NCBI RefSeq assembly: GCF_014202945.1
Contig: NZ_JACHHW010000006.1
Span: 186,001 to 250,000 of the forward strand
Source: Zhongshania antarctica
GTDB taxonomy: Bacteria > Pseudomonadota > Gammaproteobacteria > Pseudomonadales > Spongiibacteraceae
Direction: 5' to 3'
DNA: 64,000 bases
Part shown: piece by piece, positions 21,458 to 30,555 of the stretch
Position numbering within the stretch: position 1 is the first letter of the stretch
Layout of the letters: every line of letters begins with the position of its first letter
Program-made: the position numbers and the translations under genes
Notes under the pieces: model-generated
Seen by the model: only the letters and a program-made list of their open reading frames with translations
The model's database searches: none
Told to the model about the DNA's origin: nothing

Positions 21458-21630
21458 TAAAATGCGAACAGCATTTTAGACGGCGAATGCCGCCCGAAGG
21501 GGCAGAAACAGGCCCAAGCCTGTTTCTGATCATAAAATGCGACCAGTATTTTAAACAAGCCGTGTATGTCTTTTTATACATTGCGCAGCCCAAAGGGGCA
21601 TTGGCAGGCCCTGACCTGTTTCTGATAAAA
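21458..21630. repeat. Two imperfect copies of a hairpin-bearing element
   Basis: Unit 1 has a TAAAATGC-GAACA-GCATTTTA stem-loop (21458-21478) and, after GCCCGAAGGGG, a perfect 11-bp stem CAGAAACAGGC-CCAA-GCCTGTTTCTG (21503-21528). Unit 2 repeats these with changes: ATAAAATGCGACCAGTATTTTA (21532-21553), GCCCAAAGGGG (21588-21598) and CAGGCCCTGACCTGTTTCTG (21605-21624), where the long stem is partly decayed. Spacing between the shared blocks is about 100 bases. No reading frame with coding character covers it. It resembles a small non-autonomous repeat of REP/MITE kind. Confidence 0.6.
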
Positions 21631-21869
21631 CCAGCGATAAGATTATTACTAATTCATCAGCCCACTGCCAACATTCATCCCAAAAGCAGCACCCCAAATT
21701 ATCGCACTCAGGTCACTTTTGACTCTCCCATCACAAGTTTGCCGCAAAACCGGAACAATTAAGCTAATATGCGTTTATAGTTAGAGACTTACTGCATTAA
21801 ACTGATAAAAAATATAATCTTGGGCTTGTAGAACTCGCCTCACGAGACAATAGATAGGGGACACCTGTT
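21631..21869 (+). promoter_or_regulatory. Upstream region of the Ig-like lipoprotein gene
   Basis: AT-rich region with a perfect TATAAT (21813-21818). The -35 is weak (TTACTG at 21789, 18-base spacing). The start of the lipoprotein gene lies 52 bases further on, with AGGGGA before the ATG. No gene is seen in the rest of this stretch. Confidence 0.45.
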
Positions 21870-23612
21870 ATGAAGCTTTTGTTACGCACCAGCCTGCTGG
21901 TATTGACAGCACTATTTCTAGCGGCGTGTGGCGGCGGCAGTGGCGACGGGCCATCACTATCTCCCGTTAATTCCAGCACACCGACTGAAACCCCAGACAC
22001 AGGCGGCACTAGCGTAACGGTTGTACCGAGTTTCGGCTCATTTAATACTGCTGGTACTTTTACCGTAGCTACAATAGCCAAAAACAAGACATCATTAACT
22101 GCAGGTCAAAGCGCCTCGTTAGCAGTATCCTTCGTAGACCAAGATAATAAATTGATTACCGATGCCGCTGATGTTTTATTTACCTCAACCTGCAGCATTG
22201 ATGACCTATCCGATTTCGATCAAGATATCGTCAGTAACACCACAGGCACTATAAGAGCAACATACACGGCTCGTGGCTGCAGCGGCACCGACACTATCAC
22301 CGCGCAATCCACTCTAAACGGCACCAACTATCGCGCGACAACGACGATAGATACGATTCCCGCCGCCTTAGGTTCAATTACCTTTGTATCTGCCGACCCA
22401 AAGCTGATTGGTATACGCGGCACAGGTGCGCTACCAGAGCAATCTACCGTGTCTTTCCAAGTTAAAAATGAAGCTGGCGGTCCTGTAGAAAACCTCGATG
22501 TGAATTTTTCGTTGAATACCACCGCCGGTGATATTGGATTAACTAACACAACCGCAACCACCAATTCCGAAGGTATCGTAAGTACTACGGTTATTTCAGG
22601 CACTGTCGCCACCACCGTACGCATCACCGCATCGGCAATAAGAGATGGCAAAACTATCAGCGCGCAGTCCAGCCTATTATTAAATACCACTGGAATTATT
22701 GATCAAAACAGCTTCACATTGGGAGCATCTACATTAAATATCGAAGGATTGGACTACAACGGCGTCGAAACAACCCTAACTATCCTTGCCGCTGACCGCT
22801 TCAACAACCCGGTACCAGATGACACTGCAATCGCTTTTACAACAGAGGGTGGCATCATTGATAGCGGCTGCACAACAGTAAACGGCACATGTTCTGTGAT
22901 ATTTCGGTCTGCCAACCCCCGCGCAAACGGACGGGCAACAATCTTAGCAACAGCCATTGGTGAAGAATCTTTTGAAGACACCACCCCATCAAATGGCAGC
23001 TATGACGATGGCGAAATCTTTGATGATTACCCTGAAGCATTCATAGACTACAACGAGGATGGCTGTCGCGATGCCAATGAACCCTACCTAGATTTCAACA
23101 ACGATGGCAACTACACAGGTACCACTCAAGATTTAAATAATGATGGTAAGTGCCGTCGCTCTACTCCAGACGAAATCATCGGAAATTCGACGTACGATGG
23201 CTTACGTTGCATTTCAAGCGCACAAAATTGCGAAATCACAGCAAGTACAATCTCTGTCCGCGAAGAAATTGTCATCGTTATGTCCGGCTCTTCACTATAT
23301 GTAACTGTTACGCCAGCAACGATAAATATCGACGCCGGAGCAAGCGTGCTCGTTACCGTTCGCGACGTGAACTTCCAAGTTCCGCCCGCAGGTACGACCA
23401 TATCTGTTACAACGGACCAAGGTAGTATCTCAGGGGAAAGTTCAGCAACAGTGTTATCAACGAACGTTGACGGCGCCATTGCATACAGCTTTGCATTAAA
23501 GCCGAGCTCATCCAAAATTGGAACCGGCACTTTTACCGTCACGGTGGAGACCCCTAAAGGGGTTATTTCAAAAGGAACCGCAACTGTCGTTCAAACAGCT
23601 TTAGCTCCTTAG
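21870..23612 (+). CDS. Large lipoprotein with bacterial Ig-like (Big-1/invasin-type) repeats
   Basis: A 580-residue lipoprotein (MKLLLRTSLLVLTALFLAAC, Cys20), then a Gly/Ser/Thr-rich linker. Repeated beta-rich units resemble Big-1 domains, for example KTSLTAGQSASLAVSFVDQDNKLITDA, STVSFQVKNEAGGPVENLDVNFSLNTTAG with TTTNSEGIVSTTVISGT, and VETTLTILAADRFNNPVPDDTAIAFTTEGG. An insert near residues 393-428 has DYNEDGCRD, DFNNDGNY and DLNNDGKC, which look like calcium-binding DxNxDG loops. Cysteines around it may form disulfides. It probably sits on the outer membrane facing out or as an adhesin, but no attachment target is known. Codon use and AT content differ from neighbours, and it stands alone after the tRNA-Met terminator, which suggests an acquired gene. 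Confidence 0.8.
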   Translation: MKLLLRTSLLVLTALFLAACGGGSGDGPSLSPVNSSTPTETPDTGGTSVTVVPSFGSFNTAGTFTVATIAKNKTSLTAGQSASLAVSFVDQDNKLITDAADVLFTSTCSIDDLSDFDQDIVSNTTGTIRATYTARGCSGTDTITAQSTLNGTNYRATTTIDTIPAALGSITFVSADPKLIGIRGTGALPEQSTVSFQVKNEAGGPVENLDVNFSLNTTAGDIGLTNTTATTNSEGIVSTTVISGTVATTVRITASAIRDGKTISAQSSLLLNTTGIIDQNSFTLGASTLNIEGLDYNGVETTLTILAADRFNNPVPDDTAIAFTTEGGIIDSGCTTVNGTCSVIFRSANPRANGRATILATAIGEESFEDTTPSNGSYDDGEIFDDYPEAFIDYNEDGCRDANEPYLDFNNDGNYTGTTQDLNNDGKCRRSTPDEIIGNSTYDGLRCISSAQNCEITASTISVREEIVIVMSGSSLYVTVTPATINIDAGASVLVTVRDVNFQVPPAGTTISVTTDQGSISGESSATVLSTNVDGAIAYSFALKPSSSKIGTGTFTVTVETPKGVISKGTATVVQTALAP

Positions 23613-23745
23613 AGTAGCCGAGTTGTTGGCCGACATATAACTGCCGGCCAACACCATCAAATCTCAGCGCTATCGCAGCACCACCCCCACTAGCCTGTGG
23701 TAAAATCCCACTATCGCACTTTCTTACGCCACACCAGTAGCCTAC

Positions 23746-24468
23746 ATGACCAAACCCGACACCCTCTACGCCACACCCCACGCCAATCTCGGCCGCTTCG
23801 CCTTCGACGAACACGTCGTCGAAGTCTTCCCCGACATGATTCAACGCTCGGTGCCTGGCTATTCAACGATTATCGCGATGACCGGAGTTATGGCGGGCCG
23901 CTACGCACAGACCGGCAGCAACATCTATGATCTCGGCAGCTCATTAGGTGCCAGCACTTTGTCGATGGCGCGGGAAATTAACAAGCATGACTGCAATATT
24001 ATTGGGGTAGACAACTCAGCGGCAATGATTGAACGCTGTCGCGGCTATATTGCTGATAGCGCCACGCCAATTACACTGCGCTGCGAAAACATTCAAAACA
24101 CCGAGATCAACAACGCCTCGGTGGTCGTTTTAAACTTCACTTTACAGTTTGTCCCCGCTGCCGAGCGCGCAGCGCTAATTAACAAAATCAGCGAGGCCAT
24201 CCGCCCCGGCGGCATTCTGATACTGTCTGAAAAGATTCGATTTGCCGACGCCCACTTACAAGACTTAAACACCGATTTACATCACGCATTTAAGCGCGCC
24301 AACGGTTATAGCGAGCTAGAAGTTGCACAAAAACGCAACGCCATAGAGAAAGTGTTAGTTCCGGAAACCCTAGCGGAACACCAGCAACGTCTGCGAACGG
24401 CTGGTTTTAGCAGTATCGACGTGTGGTTCCAATGCTTTAATTTCGCCTCATTGGTTGCCATTAAATGA
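23746..24468 (+). CDS. cmoA: Carboxy-S-adenosyl-L-methionine synthase CmoA
   Basis: Makes carboxy-SAM from SAM and prephenate for 5-oxyacetyl modification of wobble uridine 34 in tRNA. It has 240 residues, with the methyltransferase loop [17 protein letters not shown] (about 62-78), [11 protein letters not shown] and NFTLQFVP. It overlaps cmoB by 4 bases. The 133-base gap upstream has a GTTGGCCG/CGGCCAAC inverted repeat (23625-23652) without a T run. Confidence 0.95.
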   Translation: MTKPDTLYATPHANLGRFAFDEHVVEVFPDMIQRSVPGYSTIIAMTGVMAGRYAQTGSNIYDLGSSLGASTLSMAREINKHDCNIIGVDNSAAMIERCRGYIADSATPITLRCENIQNTEINNASVVVLNFTLQFVPAAERAALINKISEAIRPGGILILSEKIRFADAHLQDLNTDLHHAFKRANGYSELEVAQKRNAIEKVLVPETLAEHQQRLRTAGFSSIDVWFQCFNFASLVAIK

Positions 24469-25436
24469 TGGATTACCACGCATTTCTCTCCCGACTTAGC
24501 CAAAATCCAAAGCTCGCTGAATGGGCTGCGCTATTGCCTGAGCAAATTAACAATGGGCTGAATGAGTCGCGCTATGGCGATCTACCACGTTGGAAGGAAG
24601 CCCTTGCCGCCCTGCCAAACCTCACGCCAAGCGGCATCTGCTTAGATTCATCGCGGGTTGGCGCCACTGGCGATATTAGCGACCTCGAGCGCAGCACATT
24701 GGAACAAGCCCTAAAGGGGCTGCACCCTTGGCGCAAAGGGCCCTTCTCCTTGTTCGGTGTGCATATCGATACAGAGTGGCGCTCGGACTGGAAATGGGAC
24801 CGTCTTAAGGATTCAATTGCCCCACTCCACGGCCGCAGCGTTCTCGACATCGGCTGCGGCAGTGGCTATCACTGCTGGCGGATGCGCGGCGCAGGTGCGG
24901 AACTCGTGGTGGGGATAGACCCAACACCGCTATTCGTCACCCAGTATTTTGCCTTGCAAAAATACCTAGGCGACCCAGCCGTTGCCGTCCTCCCCATGGG
25001 CATTGAGCACCTACCAGCCAAACTCCAGGCCTTCGACACCACCTTTTCAATGGGCATTCTCTACCACCGCCGCTCACCGTTCGACCATCTATTTGCATTG
25101 CGCGACACCCTGCGCAGTGGTGGCCAACTGGTTCTTGAGACACTGGTAATCGATGGCGGCTTAGGTGACGTTTTAGTCCCCGAAGGGCGTTACAGCAAAA
25201 TGGGCAATGTTTGGTTTATTCCCAGCACTGCTAGCTTAGCTTCATGGCTGAAGAAGGCGGGCTTTAAAAACCCTCGCCTGATCGAGGTCAATCAAACCAG
25301 TATTAACGAGCAGCGCAGCACTGAGTGGATGCAGTTCCACTCATTATCCGAGTTTCTAGACCCCAAGGATCCAAGTAAAACAATTGAGGGCTACCCCGCA
25401 CCCAAAAGAGCAACATTTGTCGCCGAAGCGCCCTAA
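24465..25436 (+). CDS. cmoB: tRNA U34 carboxymethyltransferase CmoB
   Basis: Transfers the carboxymethyl group from carboxy-SAM to 5-hydroxyuridine 34, producing cmo5U. It has 323 residues, the normal length. The N-terminal domain has the conserved [26 protein letters not shown], and the Rossmann loop is [15 protein letters not shown] followed by GIDPTPLF. Its ATGA overlap with cmoA shows coupling of the two steps of one pathway. Confidence 0.96.
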   Translation: MMDYHAFLSRLSQNPKLAEWAALLPEQINNGLNESRYGDLPRWKEALAALPNLTPSGICLDSSRVGATGDISDLERSTLEQALKGLHPWRKGPFSLFGVHIDTEWRSDWKWDRLKDSIAPLHGRSVLDIGCGSGYHCWRMRGAGAELVVGIDPTPLFVTQYFALQKYLGDPAVAVLPMGIEHLPAKLQAFDTTFSMGILYHRRSPFDHLFALRDTLRSGGQLVLETLVIDGGLGDVLVPEGRYSKMGNVWFIPSTASLASWLKKAGFKNPRLIEVNQTSINEQRSTEWMQFHSLSEFLDPKDPSKTIEGYPAPKRATFVAEAP

Positions 25437-25570
25437 AACTGGGCACTAGCAAAGCGTGACACTGGTCAAAACCTGAACAAATAACACTCAAACTTAGTCC
25501 TCGTATGTCATTTATATGATATCTTTATTACATCGATATACGCACTATTACGTAGCGCCTTGGACAATGC

Positions 25571-27040
25571 ATGCCTCTTAGCGATACAGGATTACTCGTT
25601 GACCGCCTCAAATCACAGTCAAGACAGTGGTTTGGCGAGCAGCTGTACCGTTATTTTGAGCGCCTACAAGATAATTTCCATCGCCGCGCCCTCACCGCTA
25701 ACTCTGGCAGCGAACAAAATGAATTGCTCGACCAGCAGCGTGCGGTCAGGGCCGGACAGGACGAAGCCTTTCGCCTATTTGCCGATCACATCAATCACGC
25801 CTTCACCACCAAGCGCGATTACGAAACCGGTAATTACCCGGAGCTTGATCGCCTCGCCCAACAATTAGAAAAACTGCCCGACGACGGCTTTGCGAAAGAA
25901 AAGCCTGAATTGCAGTATTTTTGCCGCGCCATCGCGCCAATCACCTTGCTGGCGGGTTTTCAGCACTTAATGACTCCGCTGCGCTTAGACACCCAGCACC
26001 GCCATCACGCCCTCACCATGTTTCAGGGCCTATTTATAAATGAGTTGAGCAAGCTTTATGACAATTTGGCGGCGACCTTGCCCAAACCGATTGACGCCCA
26101 CAACCTTGCCGACTGGATTGCCCACAGCAAACTCCAATTAAGTGAAAAGAACCTAACAACCCAGCAGCGGGCATTAACAGAGCTGCGCTTGCAGCGACTG
26201 TTAAAATTGCATGACTACCGCGAAAGTAGCAGTGTTGCCAAACCTATCGAGGTCACTGACAACGAACTCATCGAGGCCGCCGCCAGCATATTCCACCAAC
26301 TGAGCAATCGCCGCCGACTGTCGCCAAGCATACTCGCAGGGCTCAATACCCTGCAAAATCAGGTCAGCAGTATTGCTCTGCAAGATCGCCAAAGCTTTTT
26401 GCACTCGCTGCACCCGGCCCGCCAGGTGTGCCGACAAATCGTGAATGCCCTCAGCCATTGGGACGACGCCGACAATGGCCAGCGTCTGCAATTTGAGGGG
26501 GCGCTTAAAATCATTAGCCGCAAGCTCGCGAAAAATGACATCCACGCTAGCGACTTTACCCAGATTCGCAAACAAGTCGACGAGTGCTGCCAACACTTGT
26601 TGCAGAGCATCAAACTCAACGACAAACGCAACCTCAGCACAGACGTTGGCCAAAAACGCCTAACTAGGCTGCGCCGCAAAGTGCATGAGATGCTCGACGA
26701 AAAAACCGCAGAGCTCAAACTCCCCACCAGCGTTGACAATATGCTCTACGGGCCAATGACCACTATCGTCTTATACCACTGGCTCCGCCACGGCAGTAAC
26801 AGCACGCCACTGCGGCGCAGCATGAAATTAGTTGACGATATACTTTGGTACATCAAGCCTCACGCCGACTGGTCTGAGCTGCGCCGCGCCAAAGCGATGG
26901 GCAAAGATATTGAAACCGAGCTCAGTGAAGGCTTGGCGCGCATCAATTACAGCTACTCCGCCAGCCAAGCCCTGATCGAAGAGCTACACCAACTCCGCAT
27001 GATTGCCTCTGGGCGCAGCGCTAGCCTCAATCGCACCTAA
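25571..27040 (+). CDS. DUF1631-like protein
   Basis: A 489-residue, largely helical soluble protein without signal or membrane helices. Blocks that match my memory of DUF1631 are QDRQSFLHSLHPARQVCRQIVNALSHWDD (near residues 275-300) and the C-terminal LPTSVDNMLYGPMTTIVLYHWLRHGSNSTPLRRSMKLVDDILW. DUF1631 proteins are often linked to cyclic-di-GMP/PilZ systems in Pseudomonas, but no PilZ domain is visible and the protein is shorter than typical members. The start at 25571 (MPLSDTGLLVDRL) has only a weak TTGGA site. It follows cmoB after 134 bases in the same direction. Confidence 0.6.
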   Translation: MPLSDTGLLVDRLKSQSRQWFGEQLYRYFERLQDNFHRRALTANSGSEQNELLDQQRAVRAGQDEAFRLFADHINHAFTTKRDYETGNYPELDRLAQQLEKLPDDGFAKEKPELQYFCRAIAPITLLAGFQHLMTPLRLDTQHRHHALTMFQGLFINELSKLYDNLAATLPKPIDAHNLADWIAHSKLQLSEKNLTTQQRALTELRLQRLLKLHDYRESSSVAKPIEVTDNELIEAAASIFHQLSNRRRLSPSILAGLNTLQNQVSSIALQDRQSFLHSLHPARQVCRQIVNALSHWDDADNGQRLQFEGALKIISRKLAKNDIHASDFTQIRKQVDECCQHLLQSIKLNDKRNLSTDVGQKRLTRLRRKVHEMLDEKTAELKLPTSVDNMLYGPMTTIVLYHWLRHGSNSTPLRRSMKLVDDILWYIKPHADWSELRRAKAMGKDIETELSEGLARINYSYSASQALIEELHQLRMIASGRSASLNRT

Positions 27041-27076
27041 GCTCGACGTTAGTCTCCTGCATTTATTTATATCTGG

Positions 27077-27106
27077 GTGACGGAAGCAGCAAAAAATAGG
27101 TATAAT
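27077..27106 (+). promoter_or_regulatory. Promoter before the aminotransferase gene
   Basis: A perfect -10 TATAAT (27101-27106) is preceded by GGTGAC/GTGACG-like bases near 27077-27082, about 18 bases away. The -10 is strong, the -35 weak. Confidence 0.45.
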
Positions 27107-27195
27107 TTTGCCCCGCAAGTTTGCTCTTCATGAGCCAACTCCGCCCGACTCCATACTCGTTTAATCGCGCTCAGCGCGATCAGGTATTTAAGGTG

Positions 27196-28479
27196 ATGAC
27201 TTTGCAACTCGACCAAGCTTCTACAACGCAGCTACGCGAATGGGAAACCACCCTAGCGCAGGAGTATCAGCAGTTTAAAGCCTCCGGCCTCAATCTCGAT
27301 CTTACCCGGGGCAAACCCAGCGCCGAGCAGCTCGACTTATCTGATGCCATGAACCTCATTCTGGGCGACGACCTCAGCAATGAGAGCAATACCGATTTAC
27401 GCAATTACGGCGGCCTCGACGGCATTCCCGAGTGCAAGCGCCTATTTGCCAAGGTACTCGGTGTCGCCAATGACGAGATTTTAATCGGCGGCAATAGCAG
27501 CCTGACCTTGATGTACTTTGCCGTGCTGTTCGCGCAAAACCAAGGCTTTGGTGCCCTGGGCGCTAGCTGGGCCAGCGAAGGTAAGACCACTAAATTCCTC
27601 GCCCCCGTGCCTGGCTACGACCGCCACTTTAGCGTGTGTGAGCACCTCGGCATCGAGCTTATCCCCGTTGCGCTAAACGACGACGGCCCAGATATGGACG
27701 CGGTTGAGCAATTAGTGAAAGCCGACCCCAGCATCAAGGGCATTTGGTGTGTGCCGCGTTTTAGCAACCCAACTGGCACAGTGTATTCAGACCAGGTCGT
27801 TGACAGGCTCGCCCAGCTCGGTAAGTTGGCGGGCAGCAACTTCCGCGTGTTCTGGGACAATGCCTACGCCGTTCACAGCCTCAGCGACGACGCGCCAGAA
27901 CTGGCCAATATCATGGACCGCTGCCGCGCCCACGGCACCGAAGACAGCATCTATATTTTTGGCTCAACCTCGAAAATCACCTATGCGGGCGCTGGCGTCT
28001 CTTTTGCCGGCATGTCTAAGGGCAACCTCAAGGCCTTTAGCCAGCACCTGGGTATGAGCCAAATTGGCCCAGACAAAATCAATCAACTGCGTCACGTTCG
28101 CTTTTTGAAAGACAGCGAGGGTCTCGCCGCGCATATGCGCGCCCACGCCGCCGTGCTCAAGCCCCGCTTTGATATTGTACTCAAGCATTTGCGCGAAGGC
28201 TTGGCGGACACTGGCATGGCGAGCTGGAATGAGCCGCAGGGCGGTTATTTCGTCTCCTTTGACACCTTGCCCGGCTTGGCGAAGGAAGTCGTTCAATTGG
28301 CGGCTGACGCTGGCGTGAAATTAACACCAGCCGGTGCGACCTTCCCCTACGGCAAAGATCCAGACAACAAAAACATCCGCATTGCACCCAGTGTACCCAG
28401 CCTGGAAGAGATCGACCGCGCCATGGCGGTATTTGTGAACTGCGTGAAATTAGCCTCGGTGCGGCAGCGCTTAAGTTAA
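27196..28479 (+). CDS. Aspartate aminotransferase-type enzyme (PF12897-like, class If)
   Basis: A pyridoxal-phosphate enzyme of 427 residues. The block LNLDLTRGKPSAEQLDLSD near the N-terminus, IGGNSSLTLMYFAVLF, FSNPTGTVYSD and the lysine motif FGSTSKITYAGAGVSF are characteristic of the aminotransferase group that includes Corynebacterium glutamicum aspartate aminotransferase. The probable reaction is aspartate with 2-oxoglutarate. The start at 27196 (MTLQLDQASTTQLREW) matches that family; ATGs at 27121 and 27130 give an extra tail without support. A strong terminator follows the gene. Confidence 0.85.
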   Translation: MTLQLDQASTTQLREWETTLAQEYQQFKASGLNLDLTRGKPSAEQLDLSDAMNLILGDDLSNESNTDLRNYGGLDGIPECKRLFAKVLGVANDEILIGGNSSLTLMYFAVLFAQNQGFGALGASWASEGKTTKFLAPVPGYDRHFSVCEHLGIELIPVALNDDGPDMDAVEQLVKADPSIKGIWCVPRFSNPTGTVYSDQVVDRLAQLGKLAGSNFRVFWDNAYAVHSLSDDAPELANIMDRCRAHGTEDSIYIFGSTSKITYAGAGVSFAGMSKGNLKAFSQHLGMSQIGPDKINQLRHVRFLKDSEGLAAHMRAHAAVLKPRFDIVLKHLREGLADTGMASWNEPQGGYFVSFDTLPGLAKEVVQLAADAGVKLTPAGATFPYGKDPDNKNIRIAPSVPSLEEIDRAMAVFVNCVKLASVRQRLS

Positions 28480-28493
28480 ATAGACCGCACAAT

Positions 28494-28529
28494 AAAAAGG
28501 GGGCAGCGATTAATCGCTGCCCCCTTTTT
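28494..28529. terminator. Bidirectional intrinsic terminator
   Basis: A perfect 36-base inverted repeat, AAAAAGGGGGCAGCGATT and its complement, with A and T runs at its outer edges. It lies between the convergent aminotransferase and DUF1820 genes and can stop transcription from both sides. Confidence 0.92.
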
Positions 28530-28545
28530 TACATCTATTTATTAA

Positions 28546-28893
28546 CTACTCAGAATCCGGCGTCCGGTTAATCGGCCGACCCGGCGCACTTGGGAAATGC
28601 CGCACATTACTGCTACCACCTTCCACATCGACAATTTTACCCGCGCCTTCCTTCTCTACTTCGTCAATCCGCACAATCGCATGCATTGGAATATAGCTAC
28701 GCGTTACGCCGTGAAACTCATTTTTGAGCTTTTCCTCGCCAGGATTGACCACAATCTGGCTCTGCTCGCCAAAAACAATCTCCTCGATCTCGATAAAACC
28801 GTACATATCGCTTTGGTAAATTGCGCGCGCGTACAGTTCATAGACCTTGTTGTTATTATTAAAAATAACTTTATAAATAGGAGCTTGGGGCAT
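28546..28893 (-). CDS. DUF1820 family protein
   Basis: A 115-residue soluble protein (MPQAPIYKVIFNNNNKVYELYARAIYQSD) that matches the DUF1820 family found in gammaproteobacteria: YGFIEIEEIVFGEQSQIVVNPGEEKLKNEF and SYIPMHAIVRIDEVEKEG are the conserved parts. The function is unknown. The frame continues 30 codons upstream, but the ATG at 28893 with GGAAAG before it fits the family start. Divergent from miaB. Confidence 0.85.
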   Translation of the reverse strand: MPQAPIYKVIFNNNNKVYELYARAIYQSDMYGFIEIEEIVFGEQSQIVVNPGEEKLKNEFHGVTRSYIPMHAIVRIDEVEKEGAGKIVDVEGGSSNVRHFPSAPGRPINRTPDSE

Positions 28894-29014
28894 AGTCTTT
28901 CCGTCGTTTAGCAGCACTGTATTAGCGAGAGATCGCACCGGAAAACCGGGCCGCGGATGATAGCATAAATTTGTCAAATCCACTGCACTTCTGGGTTTTA
29001 GACCACAATTTGGC

Positions 29015-29020
29015 TATAAT
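29015..29020 (+). promoter_or_regulatory. Promoter -10 box of miaB operon
   Basis: TATAAT at 29015-29020 preceded by TTTGGC lies 54 bases before miaB. No good -35 is found at 17 bases (TGGGTT). It lies within the divergent miaB/DUF1820 gap. Confidence 0.45.
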
Positions 29021-29073
29021 GCCTCCCCAATTTTATTTGCGGCCTTTAAGGCCCTAAATCGTCAGCTAATCCT

Positions 29074-30468
29074 ATGCCTGAAACCAGCGAATCGTCTCTC
29101 ACACCAGCAGCGCCCGAGCTTATTGCCAGCACGGCCACAGCCAAGCCCAAAAAAGTGTTTATCAAAACCCAGGGCTGCCAGATGAATGAATACGATTCGT
29201 CCCGTATTCAGGATTTGCTTGGGGTCAGCCACGGCATGATTCCCACCGACGACCCGAATGAAGCCGATGTATTACTACTAAATACCTGCTCAATTCGCGA
29301 AAAAGCGCAAGAGAAAGTCTTTCACCAGCTAGGCCGCTGGCGCAAACTCAAGGCCAAAAACCCCGACCTCATCATTGGTGTTGGCGGTTGCGTGGCCAGC
29401 CAAGAAGGCAGCGATATTGGCCGCCGAGCCCCTTATGTCGACCTTATTTTTGGCCCGCAAACTCTGCATCGGGTGCCCGCCATGCTCGACAGCAAAAAGC
29501 CCAAAGGCCCCATTATTGTCGACGTCACCTTCCCTGAAATTGAAAAATTCGACAATCTACCTGAGCCCAGCGTCAACGGACCCAGTGCTTTTGTCTCAAT
29601 TATGGAAGGCTGCTCAAAGTACTGCACCTTCTGCGTGGTGCCCTATACCCGTGGCGAAGAAGTCAGCCGCCCCTTTGATGACGTTATTGCCGAAGTGGCG
29701 CAGTTGGCCGCCAAGGGCGTGCGCGAGGTCAATTTACTGGGCCAAAATGTGAATGCCTATCGCGGCATTAACCACGAAGACGATATCGTCGATTTTGCCG
29801 AGCTTATCCACTTTGTTGCCCAGGTTCCCGGTATCGACCGCATACGCTACACCACCTCCCATCCAGTGGAATTTAGCGAGGCCTTGATTCAGGCTTATGC
29901 CACCGTACCGCAACTGGTAGATCACCTGCACCTGCCAGTGCAGCATGGCAGCGACCGCATACTAGCGGCCATGAAACGCGGCCACACCGCCGACGAATAC
30001 CGCGCCAAAATCGCCAAACTCAAAACCATACGCCCTAACATCAGCTTGTCATCTGACTTCATCATCGGCTTTCCCGGCGAAACCGATGAAGACTTCCAGC
30101 AGACCATGCAGCTGATAAAAGATATTGGTTTTGACCACTCTTTCAGTTTTATCTATAGCGCCCGTCCCGGCACCCCCGCGGCCCAGCTGCCAGACGAAAC
30201 CCCCGAAGAAGTCAAAAAAGAGCGCCTCGATATTCTGCAACACCACATTTTGCAGAACGCCGCGCAAATCAGTCGCCAAATGGCCGGCACTACGCAACGC
30301 ATTCTCGTAACGGGGGTTTCTCGTAAAGACTCCGGTGAATTGCAGGGCCGCACCGAGAATAACAGGGTGGTCAATTTCCCCTGCACCGACCAAAGTATTA
30401 TTGGTCAATTTGTCGACGTGGACATATTGCAGGCCTACTCCAACTCCCTGCGCGGCAAAATGCGCTAG
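29074..30468 (+). CDS. miaB: tRNA-2-methylthio-N6-dimethylallyladenosine synthase MiaB
   Basis: Radical SAM enzyme that adds a methylthio group to i6A37 of tRNAs reading UNN codons. It has 464 residues. Domains are the MTTase N-terminal domain with its three iron-sulfur cysteines ([28 protein letters not shown]), the radical SAM cysteines Cys180, Cys184 and Cys187 in CSKYCTFC, and a C-terminal TRAM domain. It heads the operon miaB-ybeZ-ybeY-corC, which is the usual gammaproteobacterial order. Confidence 0.97.
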   Translation: MPETSESSLTPAAPELIASTATAKPKKVFIKTQGCQMNEYDSSRIQDLLGVSHGMIPTDDPNEADVLLLNTCSIREKAQEKVFHQLGRWRKLKAKNPDLIIGVGGCVASQEGSDIGRRAPYVDLIFGPQTLHRVPAMLDSKKPKGPIIVDVTFPEIEKFDNLPEPSVNGPSAFVSIMEGCSKYCTFCVVPYTRGEEVSRPFDDVIAEVAQLAAKGVREVNLLGQNVNAYRGINHEDDIVDFAELIHFVAQVPGIDRIRYTTSHPVEFSEALIQAYATVPQLVDHLHLPVQHGSDRILAAMKRGHTADEYRAKIAKLKTIRPNISLSSDFIIGFPGETDEDFQQTMQLIKDIGFDHSFSFIYSARPGTPAAQLPDETPEEVKKERLDILQHHILQNAAQISRQMAGTTQRILVTGVSRKDSGELQGRTENNRVVNFPCTDQSIIGQFVDVDILQAYSNSLRGKMR

Positions 30469-30476
30469 TGGTTAAT

Positions 30477-30503
30477 GCCGGTTTGATTCTCATGCAAACC
30501 GGC
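30477..30503 (+). terminator. Hairpin between miaB and ybeZ (weak terminator or attenuator)
   Basis: GCCGGTTTG pairs with CAAACCGGC around a 9-base loop. The following TTATGATCTAATTTT is only partly T-rich, so partial termination or mRNA stability control of the downstream genes is likely. Confidence 0.5.
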
Positions 30504-30555
30504 TTATGATCTAATTTTCCCAATTTACGCCGCAATAGCGGCACTCGGTGAATCA

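Noticed and set aside
21503-21528. 11-bp hairpin as a transcription terminator
   Set aside because: No T run follows it and a proper terminator already lies at 21371-21398.
21364-23745. Genomic island with att sites at tRNA-Met
   Set aside because: No integrase and no direct repeat of the tRNA 3' end could be found around the lipoprotein gene.
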